A stretch of 64,000 nt of DNA from Patiria pectinifera (taxonomy: Eukaryota > Echinodermata > Asteroidea > Valvatida > Asterinidae): positions 25,136,863-25,200,862 of the forward strand of contig CM057135.1 of the NCBI GenBank assembly GCA_029964075.1, in the 5' to 3' direction. Shown here piece after piece: positions 12,442-24,589 of this stretch. Both the position numbers and the translations under genes were made by a program. Every line of letters begins with the position of its first letter. Position 1 is the first letter of the stretch. The notes under the pieces are model-generated. The model was not told where the DNA came from, searched no databases, and saw nothing but the letters and a program-made list of their open reading frames with translations.

Positions 12442-15195
12442 ATGTTGGCAGTTCCCTGTTTCAGTTTAATAGTGAGAGGAAGTTCTGTTGTTTCAGCTCC
12501 TTCCCCCGAAGTTGTCTGACCATTTCTCCTCAATCCTTATACTCGGCAGTCTTTGTTGTGAAACAACTTTGGAGTAGGTGGGGGAGGAGGGGGAGGGAGT
12601 CTACCGTATTTGCAGAACTGCAATTTAGAGCTAGTACCTACCCAAGGTCAGGATAGTTAAGGGCAACAAATATGCCTAAAGCATCTGAACTCCCACAGTG
12701 AGTTGCAATTGCTTCAGTCGTAGGAATGCAAACAAAACTACCTCTAGGTGAGTTTTCAGTGTTGCAGAAGAAAAAAAACGCAGGAAGAAGTGTAAAAATG
12801 CATGGGGCGCAGCTCAAATTGGGAGTTTGAAAATATTGCAGGGAGATGCTGCTTTCGAAATTGCTGTGACATAATTTCGTGGCAGGGAAGTACTCCACTA
12901 TGATGTCCGACAAGGAGAGGCAGCATTTGTAGTTTGTATTAGGGCCAGGAATGTTTTAATGACACTCTTTCCTCCAGGGATGATGTCCCACATGTCGGAC
13001 CTTCGGCTCAGTTAATGATAAGATACTCTATCATCAGGGTTGGGATGCCATTAAAGGAACTGTGCGTAGATTTGTCGATTCTCAGGGTATGATGAGGTTT
13101 GTTTAGATGTGTGTTGAAATCTAAGATAAGGGTTGGCAGAAGAGGAGGGACTTTTGTTGGTCAAGAGTTGAAAAGTGTACTGCATCCTCGATCATTTGGA
13201 GAGAGTCGGATCACCTGACGGTTCCTTTAAGATGAGTCTAATCTTGCAGCATCCTCAAGGCATCACCTCATCCTCTGGAGGAACGGATGCCTCTCATCGG
13301 CTTCGAACAGGAGGAAAGCAGGCCAGCCACCAAATTTGGTCCTGGTATCCCGGCAAAGAGTTCAGTAGCTTGCCCTACCTTGCGTTCTCGCGTCCTCCTT
13401 CTTCTCATCATCATCATTACTGTCTTCATTCAGACTAATGTAAGGTATCCGGGTCTCTCTCATGGCCTCAATGAGATAACCGTGCCGTCTCAGACGAAAT
13501 GTTCAGGGGAGAAGATTATCTTGGCTTGAGATTGGAACTCGATTGAATCAAGTCGAAAGATGGCATGCAGAAGTTAGGATGTCTGGGAGTTGGTGCTCCA
13601 GGAAAAAGGTGGACAGCCCTGTATTCATTAGCCAAGTATTTCGTTGAAGGTCTCGGTGAATTTGAAGACAAAAAACCTCTTGAAAGTGGATCTTCTTTTT
13701 AGGTGATTGACGGGCTTGTCTGTTGAATGTTTTCAAACATGTTAACCAGTGGTCCCTGCCTATTACTCACTGTACTGCCCAAAACTGCCCAAGCTGTCTT
13801 CGGTTTTATTTTTCAGGGGACAAAATACAATGTAATTCAGTGTAGTTCGGGTGTTAATGGAGTAAGGGGTTCAGATTTTTATGCTGGTTTGGGGCATTTT
13901 GTCTTAATTACCGTGATTTAAGAATCCAAAAATCCAGATTGTAGTTCTCCAAATGGAAGCTTTCTGTCCTTGTCAAGCACATGAATATCTGATCTAGGGA
14001 ACCCGTACAGACATACCCTCGTAGAAGTCATTTTATTCAACAGACATTGAGATAAGACAATCTGTCCCATTTTTTTTTCTTTATCGAAGCAACAGCTGCC
14101 CCATATCACTGCTGTTTACTCATGTTGATTGGCCGTATTTGCACGGCAGCGCGATCCAAAGTGCGAGTATTTTCCTCCTTTGGTGAAATAACTGATTCAG
14201 GGAATACACAAAGTATACCGGGTAACCAAAATTGGATTTAGCAAATGAATTTATCTTGTTTACATGAGATACCAATAAGATCCTCACTAATTAATTAGTC
14301 TGTGGAGTTACATCCGTGCAGAAACTAATGGCGCCTGCAGTCTGCATTATGCCTGCATGGCTGCATGCCAAAATTGGCCAAGAAACGTTGACCTCCTCTA
14401 AAGAATTCTAATAAATTCCAACCTTTACTAAGTTGCAGAAACTTGTGCCGAAGTTGCACCCCAGCTATTGAAGCCAGCTTGTACTGAAGATATTTAGTAT
14501 TGCAACATAAAATAAAACAGAAAACCTTTGAGAATACCCAACTCAAAAATTGTAGAAGGCTACTGGATAGGACAAAAAGATCTGCATTTGTTATCACTCG
14601 TCTGAAAGATTGAAAGATTCGCTGAAAAAAACTTGACGTACATGCATGAGTAACAGTAACAGCACTCCGATCAGACAGTGATTTTTGTTCCCAAGACCTT
14701 GGGAAATTACACAGCAATTCAAGGTGCAAACAGATCCATGGTACCTGCCAGCCACTTCCTGCCTGTGACCTTTAAGGTCGCCGGGGTCACTTCCAATTAA
14801 TTAATCACCACTTGATATTTTTTTGTTGTAACCCCCTATTGTCGCCCCCAGGCGATACAGCGCTTATAAAAACTTTGTGGCTACTGGGGTTTTGGCGGGT
14901 GTTGCATACCATGTGGGTTTGGGCACTTCTGTACATGTTCATATACTGTAAAACAAAAATGTTATTATGGTAGCAATTTGATAAGAAGTAAATTTTGAAG
15001 GAAGACTGCATTCTTTCTTTTCTTTTTCTCAACTTTTTACAAAATATCAATGCTTCTCGACTAAAAACGATTAAACTCATACATTTGGGTGGTCTAATTT
15101 CATAAATTATTTTTTTTTATATTTTAATTCGAGGAAATTGTGAGTTAAATATTCTGGTTTGAAAATTTGTGTCTAGACATCGGGGTCCGCGGATA

Positions 15196-15655
15196 AGTCC
15201 AACGCCTCAAAAGTCTGACAGAATGTCATCCCCAACCAAACAAAAGCCCATACATTCCACGCCTCATAGGTCCGATGCCTCATAGGTCCGATGCCTCGTA
15301 GGTCCAACGCCTTGTAGGTCCGACGCCTCATAAGTCCAATGCCTCATTTGTTGGACGTCGAACTTATTAGGCGACGTACTTATGAGGCGTCGGACCTATG
15401 AGGCCGAATACTAGAATTATCCACAAGTTCGATGCCTCATAATTCCGACGCCTCATAATTCCGAAATTCCGGACTTATGAGGCATTGGACTTATGAGGCA
15501 TTTGACTTGTGAGGCATTTGACTTGTGAGGCATCAGACTTGTGAGGCATCGGACTTGTGAGGCATCGGACTTGTGAGGCATCGGACTTGTGAGGCATCGG
15601 ACTTGTGAGGCATCGGACTTGTGAGGCATCGGACTTATGAGGGGTCAGACTTACG
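15196..15655. repeat. 16-bp minisatellite with units in alternating orientation
   Basis: The unit is GGACTTGTGAGGCATC. About 15471-15655 holds a run of direct units, the central ones nearly identical. About 15196-15348 holds diverged units in reverse complement (GATGCCTCATAGGTCC type). Short blocks at 15366-15406 (direct) and 15425-15460 (inverted) lie between. The array can therefore fold into a long hairpin. A minus-strand ORF across it is an artefact of the repeat: a 16-bp unit gives a 16-residue peptide period. Confidence 0.9.
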
Positions 15656-16623
15656 ATATGGCCCCTAGACAATTTTGCTAGTCTAAAGACCTTTCACCCT
15701 TCCCAGCATTCCTGTGTAGGATTGGGCCTGATGATGCATTCCATACGGAGTGTCCCTCGTGAGCGTTCTCGTGAGCGTTCGTGTCATTTTGAATCAGTCA
15801 CCGGCCTATCCAACCGGGGAACACGGTTATAGATTCGGACACACCGGGATTGTACCCATCATCGGCTAATATTTCCACACGTGCGTCTATCTGGAGATGA
15901 AATTAAGTCACTGCATGCCTAAGCAACTGTAGCAAACCCATGAGATAACTCGGCCCATTATTGTGCCAGTATCCCCGAAGGACCAATAAATTTGGTCAAT
16001 TAGCCAAATATAAAATACTCAGACAAGGCTGAGTTCTGACAAAACGCATCTCTGCAACTCGCAAGGAAATTCCGTGCAGGGATAACCTCATGGGCGAATT
16101 AGCCATGAATTCCAACGCGTAATTACATCGCATGTTCAGATGAATCTCGGTGAATTGCGCGCACGGCTGTGAAAGAAACGTAGCTCCTCCATCTGCGGCC
16201 AGATTCTTTGGCGTACTTCTCCTTGACTTAAGAGGAAGCGTGATGGATCTCCGCGTCTTTGGCAGTCGCAAGACTCAAATTCCGTTCCGTGTCATTTTTT
16301 TTCTCACTTGCTGTTTTTGACATCTGTCCTGACTCATTTATGTCTGATTTGTGGTGCCATGTTGCATTATTCAGAGTCCACAGTTTCCCAACCCCTACCG
16401 ATTGCAAAAGTGAGTTGAATTGAATCAGATCATTGAATCAGATTTTTTTTTTTTTTTACATTGTGCTTTTGCAGGAAATGATTTGTAGGGGACCTGACAA
16501 AACAGGTTCAGGTGCGATGAAAATGCATTAGTCACTGTCAAAAAGTTTGGCAGACAGATTATTCCAGCTTTAGCGGGAGCCAAACATAATTTCACGAAAC
16601 TGTAAAAAAAAATGTTTAAAAAT

Positions 16624-16916
16624 GTGGTGCCCGTACGCTACTTATATAGCGCTTTATACCAAAGGTCTTAAAGCGCTTCACAATTATTACCCCTGTTCAT
16701 CAGGCCATGAGACCAGTTTTTGCAGCAGCTCGAGATCAGCGCATTCTGGTCTCTATACCTTCACAGTTACCCATTTATACTCCTGGGTGGAGAAAGGCCA
16801 TTGTAGTAAAGTGTCTTGCCCAAGAACACAAGCACCATGTTCCCCTTTCAGGGTTCAAACCCATGCACCACGGCATATGAGTCAAACACCGTAAACCATT
16901 GGACCACAGTGCTCCA
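16624..16916 (-). repeat. tRNA-derived SINE with AGCGCTATATAAG tail
   Basis: Read on the minus strand it starts with a tRNA-like head: A box TGGTCCAATGG (16897-16907) and B box GGGTTTGAACCC (16851-16862). The body contains GGGCAAGACACTTTACTACA. It ends with AAGCGCTTTAAGACC...AAAGCGCTATATAAG (near 16641-16670). This head, body and tail order is a SINE type common in many marine animals. The copy seems nearly full length. The ORF at 16622-16894 is simply its reverse-strand reading. Confidence 0.8.
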
Positions 16917-16923
16917 AATTACT

Positions 16924-16950
16924 GGGGGGGTTTTGTTTGGGGGGGGGGGG
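16924..16950. repeat. G-rich tract (G7 and G12)
   Basis: Seven G at 16924-16930 and twelve G at 16939-16950 are separated by ttttgttt. It lies directly beside the SINE end. It could form a G-quadruplex, or be a sequence-quality artefact. Confidence 0.7.
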
Positions 16951-17027
16951 TTCTGGCTAAAACCTGTCTGACTTGACGTTCAAACACATCGTGCCGTTTC
17001 CAGTTTTGCGGAAGTTATCCCACTAAC

Positions 17028-17158
17028 AGGCATGCAACTTTTCCTCAGATCCGCTTATTTCCTCTCTTTTTTTACTTCTCATGAATGCCATTACAAATTG
17101 AGAAATGCTGTACAAAGTCTTGTGTGGTGAGGAGTCTCCTCGTTTTTTTCTAAATGCC
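17028..17158. repeat. Inverted-repeat element (AGGCATGCAA family), copy 3
   Basis: It starts AGGCATGCAACTTTTCCTC and closely follows copy 1 (cttctcatgaatgccattac, ctgtacaaagtcttgtgtg, cctcgtttttttctaaat). The right inverted repeat is missing, so this copy is truncated at the right end. Confidence 0.6.
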
Positions 17159-18374
17159 AAAGTAACTTTAAAATTGTAAACTTATTTCTGAACCCAACCC
17201 ACTTTGTGTTCTTGTATATGATCCAGTTCATGTGTAGTGGTGTACTGTTATTCATGTTTCAGGGACAACCATTTAAAAAAAAAAAATTGAAGGTGCAAGT
17301 TTTCCCACTTGTTTAAATTCAGAAGAAGCTGTATGCTCAGTGTCAAAAGGCTTCTCCGCAGTACTTTTTCATAACCCTGATTTTCACAAAGCTTTTTGTA
17401 ATTGAAACGAACCCCCAGGGGAACATTAAAAAGAAAAATGATACAGCATTTTCATAGCAACCTTGGTCATAATTTGGGTATTGTTCACACCAGCGATTCC
17501 CACAGTACAGTATTAACAATCTCCGAAGGACAAAGGGGGGGGGGGGGTGGATGAAAAGCATTTTCTGACAGACCTTGAGACAAACTGTCTGAGCACAGTA
17601 AAAGTCCACTTCAGGTCTTTTTAACAGATTCACACCCAACAAACACTCCAAGTGGGAAAAAAGTTTCGGAAGTTCCTGCTTTTGAAAAGAAGAGGTTCCT
17701 GGATCACATGAAAACTCGGCAGTATATCCAGGCACATTGGCCTACATGATACCCCTGACCCATAAACTGTGTCATATAATTCGTACTGTTGATGTTATCT
17801 TTGTACAAGTGAACTGGTGCATGTTCTCCCATCCTGTACCCAAACAAAATTATGTCCACTTCTTTAGGTTTTGTATCCACCGACCCTAGGTGGTTTTTTG
17901 TTGGTACTCGGACTAAATTGGAATGACTGGTCACCATGGTAACTGAACCCAGCACCCTCTTTATATCTTGAAGGGTACTTTGTATTTTTTATGTGGAGGG
18001 GTTTATTGAAGTGTCGATTTTCAAGTTGTATACGCTCGTTAAAGCGAGATAAAATTCAAGGTTTTGTCTGACTGTAAACCTAATATTGCACTTTTCCCAA
18101 AACCTTGATGAATTTTGGTTGCACCGGTTAGCATTTGGGTTGGTTTCTCGTGACTTTCAATGGATTTTTGTGTGCGCTTTTGTCACTCTGAGTGGTCATC
18201 CGTGTCCAGTGGCGGACAAAGCAGCCATTATTCCCGGCCACGGTGGCTGACATTTTTGTTCGTTTCCTCGCTTGGTTGGCACGGCAACACTGCATCTCTA
18301 TTCTACCCTTTCTTTGGCAGGAGGTTTTCCCCCTCCATTTTAGTCTCTTTTTTTTTTCTGAATCTTTTTTTTTT

Positions 18375-18389
18375 GGGGGGGGGGGGGGG
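18375..18389. repeat. T10-G15 homopolymer pair
   Basis: Ten T (18365-18374) run directly into fifteen G. Similar G runs occur at 17535-17547, 19190-19202, 34541-34551 and 49717-49728. Confidence 0.85.
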
Positions 18390-19254
18390 AGGGAATGGTT
18401 GATTAAACTGGCGGATTTCTTTTGTATGTTGGGCTTTGCCCTTTGCCGACGTATTTTGTATTTTTGTCAAGTCAGAGTGGTCATCCATGTCCACATTTTT
18501 TTCGTGCAAACCCTCGGACAACACTGAGTCTTGTTCATAAAAACTTACGTATGCGAAGGGTAAAACCCAAACTAAAAATGTACATTCTCGATGCAACATC
18601 CATCCGAGGGCAATGTTTGTTGTTACTTTGGTAATCATATAATGATACTGAAGAACTCAACACCCAGGTTTTTAGTTCCACAAAACATGTCATTTTTGTG
18701 TAGTTAAAAACTTTATGGTTACAGCAGTCAAAAAACAGCACTGCATATCCCTACAGTGTGCTAGACTTCTGTACAGAGATGTCAATTTAGGTGTTTGGTG
18801 GTTTTGGGGCAGTGGCAAGAACAAGAGCTTCTATAGATTTGTACACAGATTGTTAGTCAGCAAATAAACAAAGTTGACGTAGTAAACCAAAAGTGTAAAG
18901 TTTCTGCGGAATTCACAGGGGAAGAAAATGGTTGTAATCTTACACAGGCTGATAAAAAAATTAGCAACAACAAACCTTCCACTGTGATAAGTGTTAAGGG
19001 ACAATAAAAGCCCTTTGTAGTTCCAGCTTGGGTCATTTGGCAAATTAGATCTGGTTAATTAACTCCTCTACTGTTACCAGAAATGAACTGGACCTTTTTC
19101 AACCATGCCTGAGCAATTTGTGATTAGTTGCTTTTTGTGTGGACAAGGCCAGTAGGGAGGTGAAACCAAGAAAATGAAGGGTGGTGGTTGGGGGGGGGGG
19201 GGAGTTGTCATGACCAGCGCACAGTCATTCACAGGAAGCGAGTAATTGGTAGAT

Positions 19255-19925
19255 GGTAATTACCCGAAAATTAATTATCACCCAACCTCCAAATCAACTC
19301 TTTTCTTTCTTCTTTTCTTCTCTGGAAGCTCATTTGCACCCACACAAAGTTGAGAATGTTTTGACTAGTTTTGGTGATAGAAGACCAGAAATTGAATCTT
19401 TTTCAAATCTGTTGAGAGGCTCGAGTGTCATGGAAATTAATTATCACCCAACCTCCAAATGAACTCCTATCTTTCTGCCTTTTAGTTTTTTTAGGTTTTT
19501 TTTAGGAAGCTCGTTTGCACACCATAGCTGAGAATGTTTTGACTAGTTTTGGTGGCAGAAGACCACAATAAATCTTATTTTTTTTGTAAGTTGGATGCTC
19601 AAGACTCTTTAGTGTTGTGGAAATTAATTAGCACCCAGCTTCAAAATTAACTTTTTGGGGGGCTTGGGGGACTTGGGGGAAGCTAATTTGCACACACAAA
19701 GTTGAGAATGTTTTGACTAGTTTTGGTGGCAGAAGACCCAAATTGAATTTTGTTTTTTAAGTCTGGGAAGATGCTCGAAATTAATTATCACTTAGCCTCA
19801 ACATTAACTCTTCTATATCTCAACACAAAGTTGGGAATGTTTTGACTATAGTTTTGGTGGCAGAAGACCCAAATTGAATTTTTTTTTTTTAAAGTCTGAT
19901 AAGTTGCTCAGGTGTTGTGGAAATT
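19255..19925. repeat. Tandem array, about four units of 130-180 bp
   Basis: The landmark gttttgactagttttggtg recurs (ttgacta at 19361, 19539, 19713 and 19842), each time followed by agaagacc. A second landmark, aaattaattatcaccca, recurs before each. Units are separated by 178, 174 and 129 bases and are moderately diverged. Nothing suggests coding. The array matches a decayed satellite. Confidence 0.8.
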
Positions 19926-22690
19926 CAGAAGGACAATTTGAGGTTTTGGCATGTAATGGTAAACATCAATACGGCCCTGTTAAGAGTTTTTTCCCCCTTT
20001 CTTTTGAGTTATTGTTGAAGAAACCAGTCCATCTTGTTTGTTCATCACCCTCGGGTCTCTGGGTCCCGTGAATATGGCGGACATAATAGATTCTTTACAG
20101 GGAGTTGTTTATAATCTAAACTAGGGCAAGCGAGAGTTGCTTTTAAAGACAACACGTGCAGGCAATGGTTTGCCAGTTCAAAAGGGAATCACTTACCGGG
20201 AGCAAATGTTAGTGAGATGGTGTGAAACTGGTTTGCGGGAGCATGTCGGATAAAGGCGGACGGTGTGTCATTCCAATATAGCTTTTAACTCCGGGCCTGG
20301 GGTTGTGTATTCGGGTACACTGGTCCGAAATTCCAAAACAGTGTTTGCTAGGCTGGTTTGGGAGAGTGGAGAAGAACTGTTCAGATTGTATAGGAGCTAC
20401 AGTATAGGTCAACTTCAGTATGGAATGACTGCGATAAAATAATGTAACATTTGAATTTGTTTTTTAGTTTGATCAGTCACAGACAGTCAAAAATTTATTC
20501 CACTTCCCTCTCCATGTCTTTTATGCACGCTAGTCACAACAGTAAGATCATGTAATGTAGGCACAGTGGCTAGTCATAGTCTATCAACAGACAAAAAGCA
20601 GAACCAAGTTGTAGTCACAGCCGGCTTATCAATTTTCTACAGCCAAAGCAAAGAGCTGTATCAAGTTTCATAAAAATCAGCTGATCCTGCTTTATGTAAG
20701 CATGCAACTGTTGAATAAAAACAGTCACTTGATTGATTTTGGTGGCTGAGTTGGCTCTTGTTGAATTTGCCAGCCAGAGAGGGGAGGGTTTAAAGTCTGG
20801 ATCTGGAGAATGTCTGGAGCAGGGTGTTTGTATCGGCATTGACCTGCTGTAGTTTTGTCTTGTAATTTTGTTTGCACGCCTGTCTCAAAATTGTCTGATT
20901 TATTGCCCGCCCCAAGGTTGCCACCTCATGCTTTATTTGCTTTCATAAAAAAGTCTGGGCCAATCGGAGGGAAGAAGCCGGCATTTGCACATAAATGTAT
21001 TGAAAAAACCACATAGCACTCCATTGGTCGCCAGGCATGCCGAGCGCCAGTGTTCCCAGTTTTATTAATGGTTAGGAATTTTTTCTTTTCTTTTGCAAGT
21101 CTTTCAAAACCACAAAAGCCCAACCCTAGAGTCTGCGGTCTGGTGTCTTGTTCAAAGTTAACAAACTGTAGCTCTTTTTTTTTTTGCCTGACTGACACCA
21201 AGGATATTTATTGTTATTTGTGTTGAAACCCAGTGTTAACAACATAAACCCAGTGGGAAGGTTGGGGGCCTCTAAATAAGAGTTTAAAGGCAAGGAGTGA
21301 AAATGGCTGGGAAAGGAAACCACATTAGTGTCTGCTACTAGAGAATATCTGAAAGATCTTAATATAGTGTAGAAAAATCTATTTTAGAACATACACCTGA
21401 TGCGATTTTCAAGGTTTTTTTGTTTTTTAGAGGGGGCAGCTTTTCAAAGTGTTCGATGATTCAGCGTGAGGAAATCAAATAAAGAAGTAGGCTATAGCCA
21501 TTTTTAAGTGTAGACGGAGATGTCTTATCAACTTACTGTGTGGACTTCATGCATTTATTAATTTTTTTCAATGTTTGTACAGGGCAACTTTTCAATATGT
21601 TTGAAAGTCAAGAATGGGAAGAAACTGGCATCAAAACTTTGAAAAACTAGATATTTGATACCATATGACTGTACATCAGATAAAGGCATTACTGCCAAAT
21701 TCTCAACTCCTTTTGACAATTTGCTCCACGATTGTTATATCCAGTACAGTCTAACAAACGATCCATCATGATAGTTCTAAAGAGAGTCAACATTTCTTCT
21801 TTGTATTACATTTTTGGCTGATTTTTTTTTTCCTGGTACAAGTTGGTGCACAAAATGTCACTGAAGTTTCTACTCTAGTTTCTTGTGTGCGGACTTCAGC
21901 ACTAATGGTCTTTGACATGGCATTGATCTGTGGATACCAAAGATTAGATCGATTCCATCTGAAGGGGCTTGCCGTTTAAGTCCTCCTGGTGTTTTGCATG
22001 GGATTTTTTTTGTTTACGAGAGCCGAACTTCAAACAAGGTTTACTGAATGGATGTCTCTGTGAATGAACACAGCAATGTAGTGATGTCATTGTTGACTTT
22101 TCTGATGATGTCTTTTTGTTGGCATAGCGATTGGTAGGGCCCGTAGTATTCCCAAGGCATTCAGGAACTTCCATGTAGGACTTGTACGTGTACCTATAGG
22201 TGTTCAATATTGCATTATTCATACTATTCATTTTTTTTTATTCTAATGAATTCACATGAAGTTGTATCTTTTTATGTTAATTTCTGGGGACTCTTTTGCC
22301 TGAATTGTAAGGCTACATTTAGCTTGCATTACATCTATCTGAAAATTGCATTCCTTCAGAAATTTTGACTAAATTTTGCTGTTTTGTTTATAAACTTCAA
22401 AAATATTCACAGCATTGGTTATTTCCATTTGATGTTTAACACACTGTTTGCATTCAGAAACTGTTCGTGAGGGGATTTTCATTTTTTTAAATTAAGTACC
22501 GGGTAACAGTGAGGGTATCGCTGTGGAACGAAAGCACTCGCCTCAAAGATGGGTGCAATACGAAGCATCTATAAATTACCTTACAACTTTCCTAATTCAT
22601 ATCTTTTTTTAAACTGGAAATAAAACGCACATTAAACGATTAGTGAACTGTTATTTATTGTTTCCCCTTTTTCCCCCTATTTATCTGCAG

Positions 22691-22780
22691 ATGACATTGA
22701 CAACATGCGCATCCAGTACGTCGTCTACCCCAACACCAACGCCACCAGCGACATCTTCTTCCTCAACGTCCGTGACCCCG
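22691..22780 (+). CDS. FREM2: FREM2/ECM3-like exon: end of last CSPG/NG2-type repeat (partial gene)
   Basis: This 90-base exon codes for the C-terminal edge of a CSPG (NG2-type) repeat of a FRAS1/FREM-family extracellular-matrix protein. It follows the acceptor tatttatctgcag and ends at the donor gtaagt (22781). The first codon is split: its first base is in an upstream exon, so residue 1 (xAT) cannot be read. The rest reads DIDNMRIQYVV, then TSDIFFLNVRDP, the typical strand pattern that closes these repeats. An NAT glycosylation sequon fits an extracellular location. The last base is the first base of a Gly codon completed at 57482, which gives DPGGNE across the junction, a joint I recognise from FREM2/FRAS1 proteins. 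FRAS1 or another FREM paralogue cannot be fully excluded from so short a piece. Confidence 0.85.
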
Positions 22781-24342
22781 GTAAGTCCCAAAACAAATTT
22801 CTCCCCACCCCACTCCACCTCTTTTACAAAAATGTTTAAGTGCTCCTTGGGGTTTCCAAGTCCTTTTCCCGAATATTATTATTATTATTCTGTGCGAGTG
22901 TGCCATTTTTTGGCAGAGAGAGAGCCCAGGGAGTATACTTGAGCGAGTTAGCGAAACAAATTGGGAGGCGGATCAGATTGTATGGTTCCCGGTGTTGATT
23001 TTCACCATTGGTGGTGCATTGGGTTGCGGCCGGCAAAGGGTTTTGCGGTTGCGTCCCTACAGCAGAGTTTTGGAAATATAGAAGTAAAAAAAGTGCCTGG
23101 TGTTTTATAAAATTGGTGTGATTGTGTCAACTGTGTTGGTGGTTGAAATGGATATGGCGAGATGTGGTGGGAGGTCTGGACAAGTTTTTCAGAAAGTAAT
23201 AGAGAAGTGTTTTGAATGGGGACGGGTTGAACAAAAATTGGGTCTCAATTTTTTGACGGTTTGAAACGGGGTGAATCCGCTGACCTGATCCCTTGTTGAG
23301 CAATTTGTAAAAAGCCGATGGCTTGAAATATTGAAGCTTAAAAAAAGTTTTGCCTTTTTTCTTGGCAGAAAATGTACAGTATTTCTTTTTGAAAAAAAAC
23401 TTTAAAATGGTGAATTACCAGAAATTTCACATGCAACTCAAGAGCTTTCTGCAAACCTTGTCTAGTACTTGAAACTCTTTAAAAAAAAAAATCAGTGCAA
23501 ATGGTTGCTGGGCAACAACTTGTCATCGCCAAGGAAACCAAAGAGAACCGGTTCTGTTGCTGGTTCACACCACACCCCTAAGCCAAGGGCTCAATTTTTT
23601 TCTCCTCCCCCCCCCCCTTCATGCTGATGGGTGAGCTCTTCCTATTCACAAAAAGAGCTTTCTTTTGTCCCTGAAAAACAATGCCAGGAATTTTCACTGC
23701 CTGGAAAAGAATGGGGGGGAAAAATGTTGAATATTCCTTGAGGGGAAATAACTGCGTTATGCGGGTATTGAGAAAGGTGTGAAAGTGGCAGCAAAGAGAA
23801 CAATGGGACAAAAGACCGTGGTGTCGAGGTGATGCAGTGAATAAATCCTTGAGATGATCTTGAGTGTGTGAGCTTCTCTTTTTTTTTCAAGTGTTGATGT
23901 GTGTGGGATTTTGGAAGACGAAGTAGGAAGGCGTGTTGATACCAAACCAACAGTCCGCACCTCGGTTCAAGGAAATGAAAAGAAGCTTCGAAATCAATAA
24001 CACAAATTTCTTTTTGGCCTGGTGTGGTTTTGGCTGATGGGCTATAGACTGGGATAATGTGAGAAACTCTGGGACAAGAGGGTGTCATAATTAGCTGTAA
24101 ATTGTGTGCCAAAATACCAGTAGGAAAATGATGTGTTTACGTTAATTCCCAATTTGTGATTCAGTGGGCCAATGTGTAAGTTACATATTGCTGCTGTACC
24201 TGTACTATGCAGTTAATGTGCAGGCAGTGTGTCAGGCACTTAACATTTCGTTTGCAAGTTTCATTTCATAATTGTCAGTTGGTTCTTGCCTTTGCTCAAG
24301 TATTCATAGCTAACATCGAAAAGATGTGCTTAAAAAAATGCG

Positions 24343-24589
24343 CATATGTGATGCGATCGGCGAAATGAGTCTTTGGCGGGACTTTTCATTTGGAGATACA
24401 GGCCAAAATAGGGCCACTTCATCACATCACTTCATCACATCTCTTGGTGTTCCGATTTCCATACTTTTTGAACTGAAGATGGTACCAGCATGCGGTTTCA
24501 CAGCAATGCTGAGATTGTGCTCTTTTCAAATCTGTTAAAAAAAAATTGGGTTGACAAACGACTCATTTAGATTGATCGCATCACATATG
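24343..24589. mobile_element. Inverted-repeat element candidate (about 247 bp)
   Basis: The left arm (24343-24371) reads CATATGTGATGCGATC, four bases, AAATGAGTC. The right arm (24560-24589), read in reverse complement, gives CATATGTGATGCGATC, five bases, AAATGAGTC. That is 25 matching bases per arm around a short indel. The interior has no recognisable ORF. I cannot define a target-site duplication, so a MITE or the stem of a larger decayed element are both possible. Confidence 0.55.

Larger units (their letters stand above)
1..22690 (+). other. Upstream intron of the FREM2/ECM3-like gene (5' end outside window)
   Basis: No exon is recognisable in this stretch. The first exon seen begins at 22691 after a splice acceptor and starts in the middle of a codon, so at least one exon must lie upstream, and I take the whole interval to be intron. 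The sequence is AT-rich with many homopolymer runs. None of its short ORFs shows a domain motif, the C/G-ending codons seen in the real exons, or paired splice sites. Its recognisable content is repeats, listed separately: inverted-repeat elements, a 235-bp MITE candidate, tRNA-derived SINEs, and tandem arrays near 1.5, 4.0, 8.4, 15.4 and 19.5 kb. A short unrecognised exon could have been missed. Confidence 0.6.

Noticed and set aside
15475..15672. 65-codon minus-strand ORF with a regular 16-residue repeat
   Set aside because: It is produced entirely by the 16-bp minisatellite; no flanking coding sequence.
16622..16894. 90-codon ORF
   Set aside because: It lies exactly within a tRNA-derived SINE read on the opposite strand.
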